From positions 1-16,144 of the forward strand of contig JAFRRE010000183.1 in the NCBI GenBank assembly GCA_017428285.1: 16,144 nucleotides of DNA, in the 5' to 3' direction. The stretch's first letter is position 1. Each line of letters starts with the position of its first letter. The notes beneath the pieces are model-generated. The model saw only the letters and a program-made list of their open reading frames with translations. It was not told the DNA's origin and ran no database searches. The DNA is from Bacteroidales bacterium (GTDB lineage: Bacteria; Bacteroidota; Bacteroidia; Bacteroidales; F082). The position numbers were made by a program, and so were the translations under genes. This document shows positions 15,943 to 16,144 of the stretch, in pieces.

Positions 15943-15949
15943 AATAAAT

Positions 15950-16144
15950 ATGACAGCAAAAAGTAAGGTTGTAGCCCTTGAACATGTCGTCATCCGTTTT
16001 TCTGGCGACTCGGGCGATGGTATGCAACTTACCGGAAATCTTTTTTCGGATTCAACAGCATTTGCCGGAAACGATTTCGCCACCTTCCCGGACTATCCGG
16101 CTGAAATCCGCCCACCGCAAGGCACCGTGGCTGGCGTCTCTGGC
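15950..16144 (+). CDS. korA: 2-oxoacid (2-oxoglutarate):ferredoxin oxidoreductase alpha subunit, N-terminal fragment
   Basis: The first 65 codons are present; the gene runs off the right edge. The product oxidatively decarboxylates a 2-oxoacid to its acyl-CoA and reduces ferredoxin, with a thiamine diphosphate beta subunit expected downstream. The sequence [20 protein letters not shown] followed by [18 protein letters not shown], then [15 protein letters not shown] and QGTVAGVSG, is the gamma domain that begins the fused gamma-alpha KorA subunit (usually about 610 residues). The [13 protein letters not shown] segment is characteristic of KorA-type enzymes. The specific acid, 2-oxoglutarate, is the usual family assignment in Bacteroidota but cannot be proven from this fragment. 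The adjacent ferredoxin gene on the other strand is a plausible redox partner. Confidence 0.9.
   Translation, partial: MTAKSKVVALEHVVIRFSGDSGDGMQLTGNLFSDSTAFAGNDFATFPDYPAEIRPPQGTVAGVSG

Noticed and set aside
15900..15950. CRISPR-like array from the AAATCTTTAAATC copies
   Set aside because: There are only two 13-base AT-rich copies with a 9-base gap, which is far too short and too few.

Overview
This window comes from a member of the Bacteroidota, most likely the order Bacteroidales. Three things point there. Several genes are preceded by the TAnnTTTG -7 box (with a TTTG-like -33 box) typical of that phylum, and purine-rich Shine-Dalgarno sites are not evident. The content is also typical: a large periplasmic TPR protein paired with an outer-membrane barrel, an insertion-free GyrB of about 650 residues, lipoproteins with Ig-like repeats, a secreted GH2 enzyme, and 2-oxoacid:ferredoxin metabolism of anaerobes. 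The species cannot be named from the sequence.

Layout, left to right. The 3' part of the RNase P RNA gene (rnpB, +) enters from the left edge and ends at a strong terminator. A compact two-half transporter of the aspartate:alanine exchanger (AAE/YidE-like) family lies convergent to it on the minus strand. From a shared divergent promoter region runs a plus-strand operon of a 1019-residue TPR protein and a 575-residue outer-membrane beta-barrel, closed by a terminator. Next is gyrB with its own textbook promoter and terminator. Then comes a two-gene unit: a 581-residue protein kinase-AAA+ ATPase fusion and, a few bases later, a 134-residue YbjN- or chaperone-like small protein. A 126-bp palindrome-bounded element separates this from a secreted GH2 glycoside hydrolase, which ends at a bidirectional terminator.

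The right part is mostly on the minus strand: two tandem paralogous lipoproteins with separate promoters and terminators, then a 55-residue 2[4Fe-4S] ferredoxin. Divergent from the ferredoxin, across a 358-bp repeat-rich leader, starts korA (2-oxoacid:ferredoxin oxidoreductase alpha subunit), cut by the right edge.

Functional groupings: housekeeping (rnpB, gyrB); cell-envelope module (TPR plus barrel); anaerobic electron transfer (ferredoxin plus KorA, where the ferredoxin is a plausible electron acceptor); and two uncharacterised sets that deserve attention: the kinase-AAA+/small protein pair and the duplicated lipoproteins. I see no CRISPR array, tRNA, insertion sequence, prophage or clear defence island. 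The best candidates for something undescribed are the kinase-AAA+ pair, the TPR/barrel pair and the small palindrome-bounded element.
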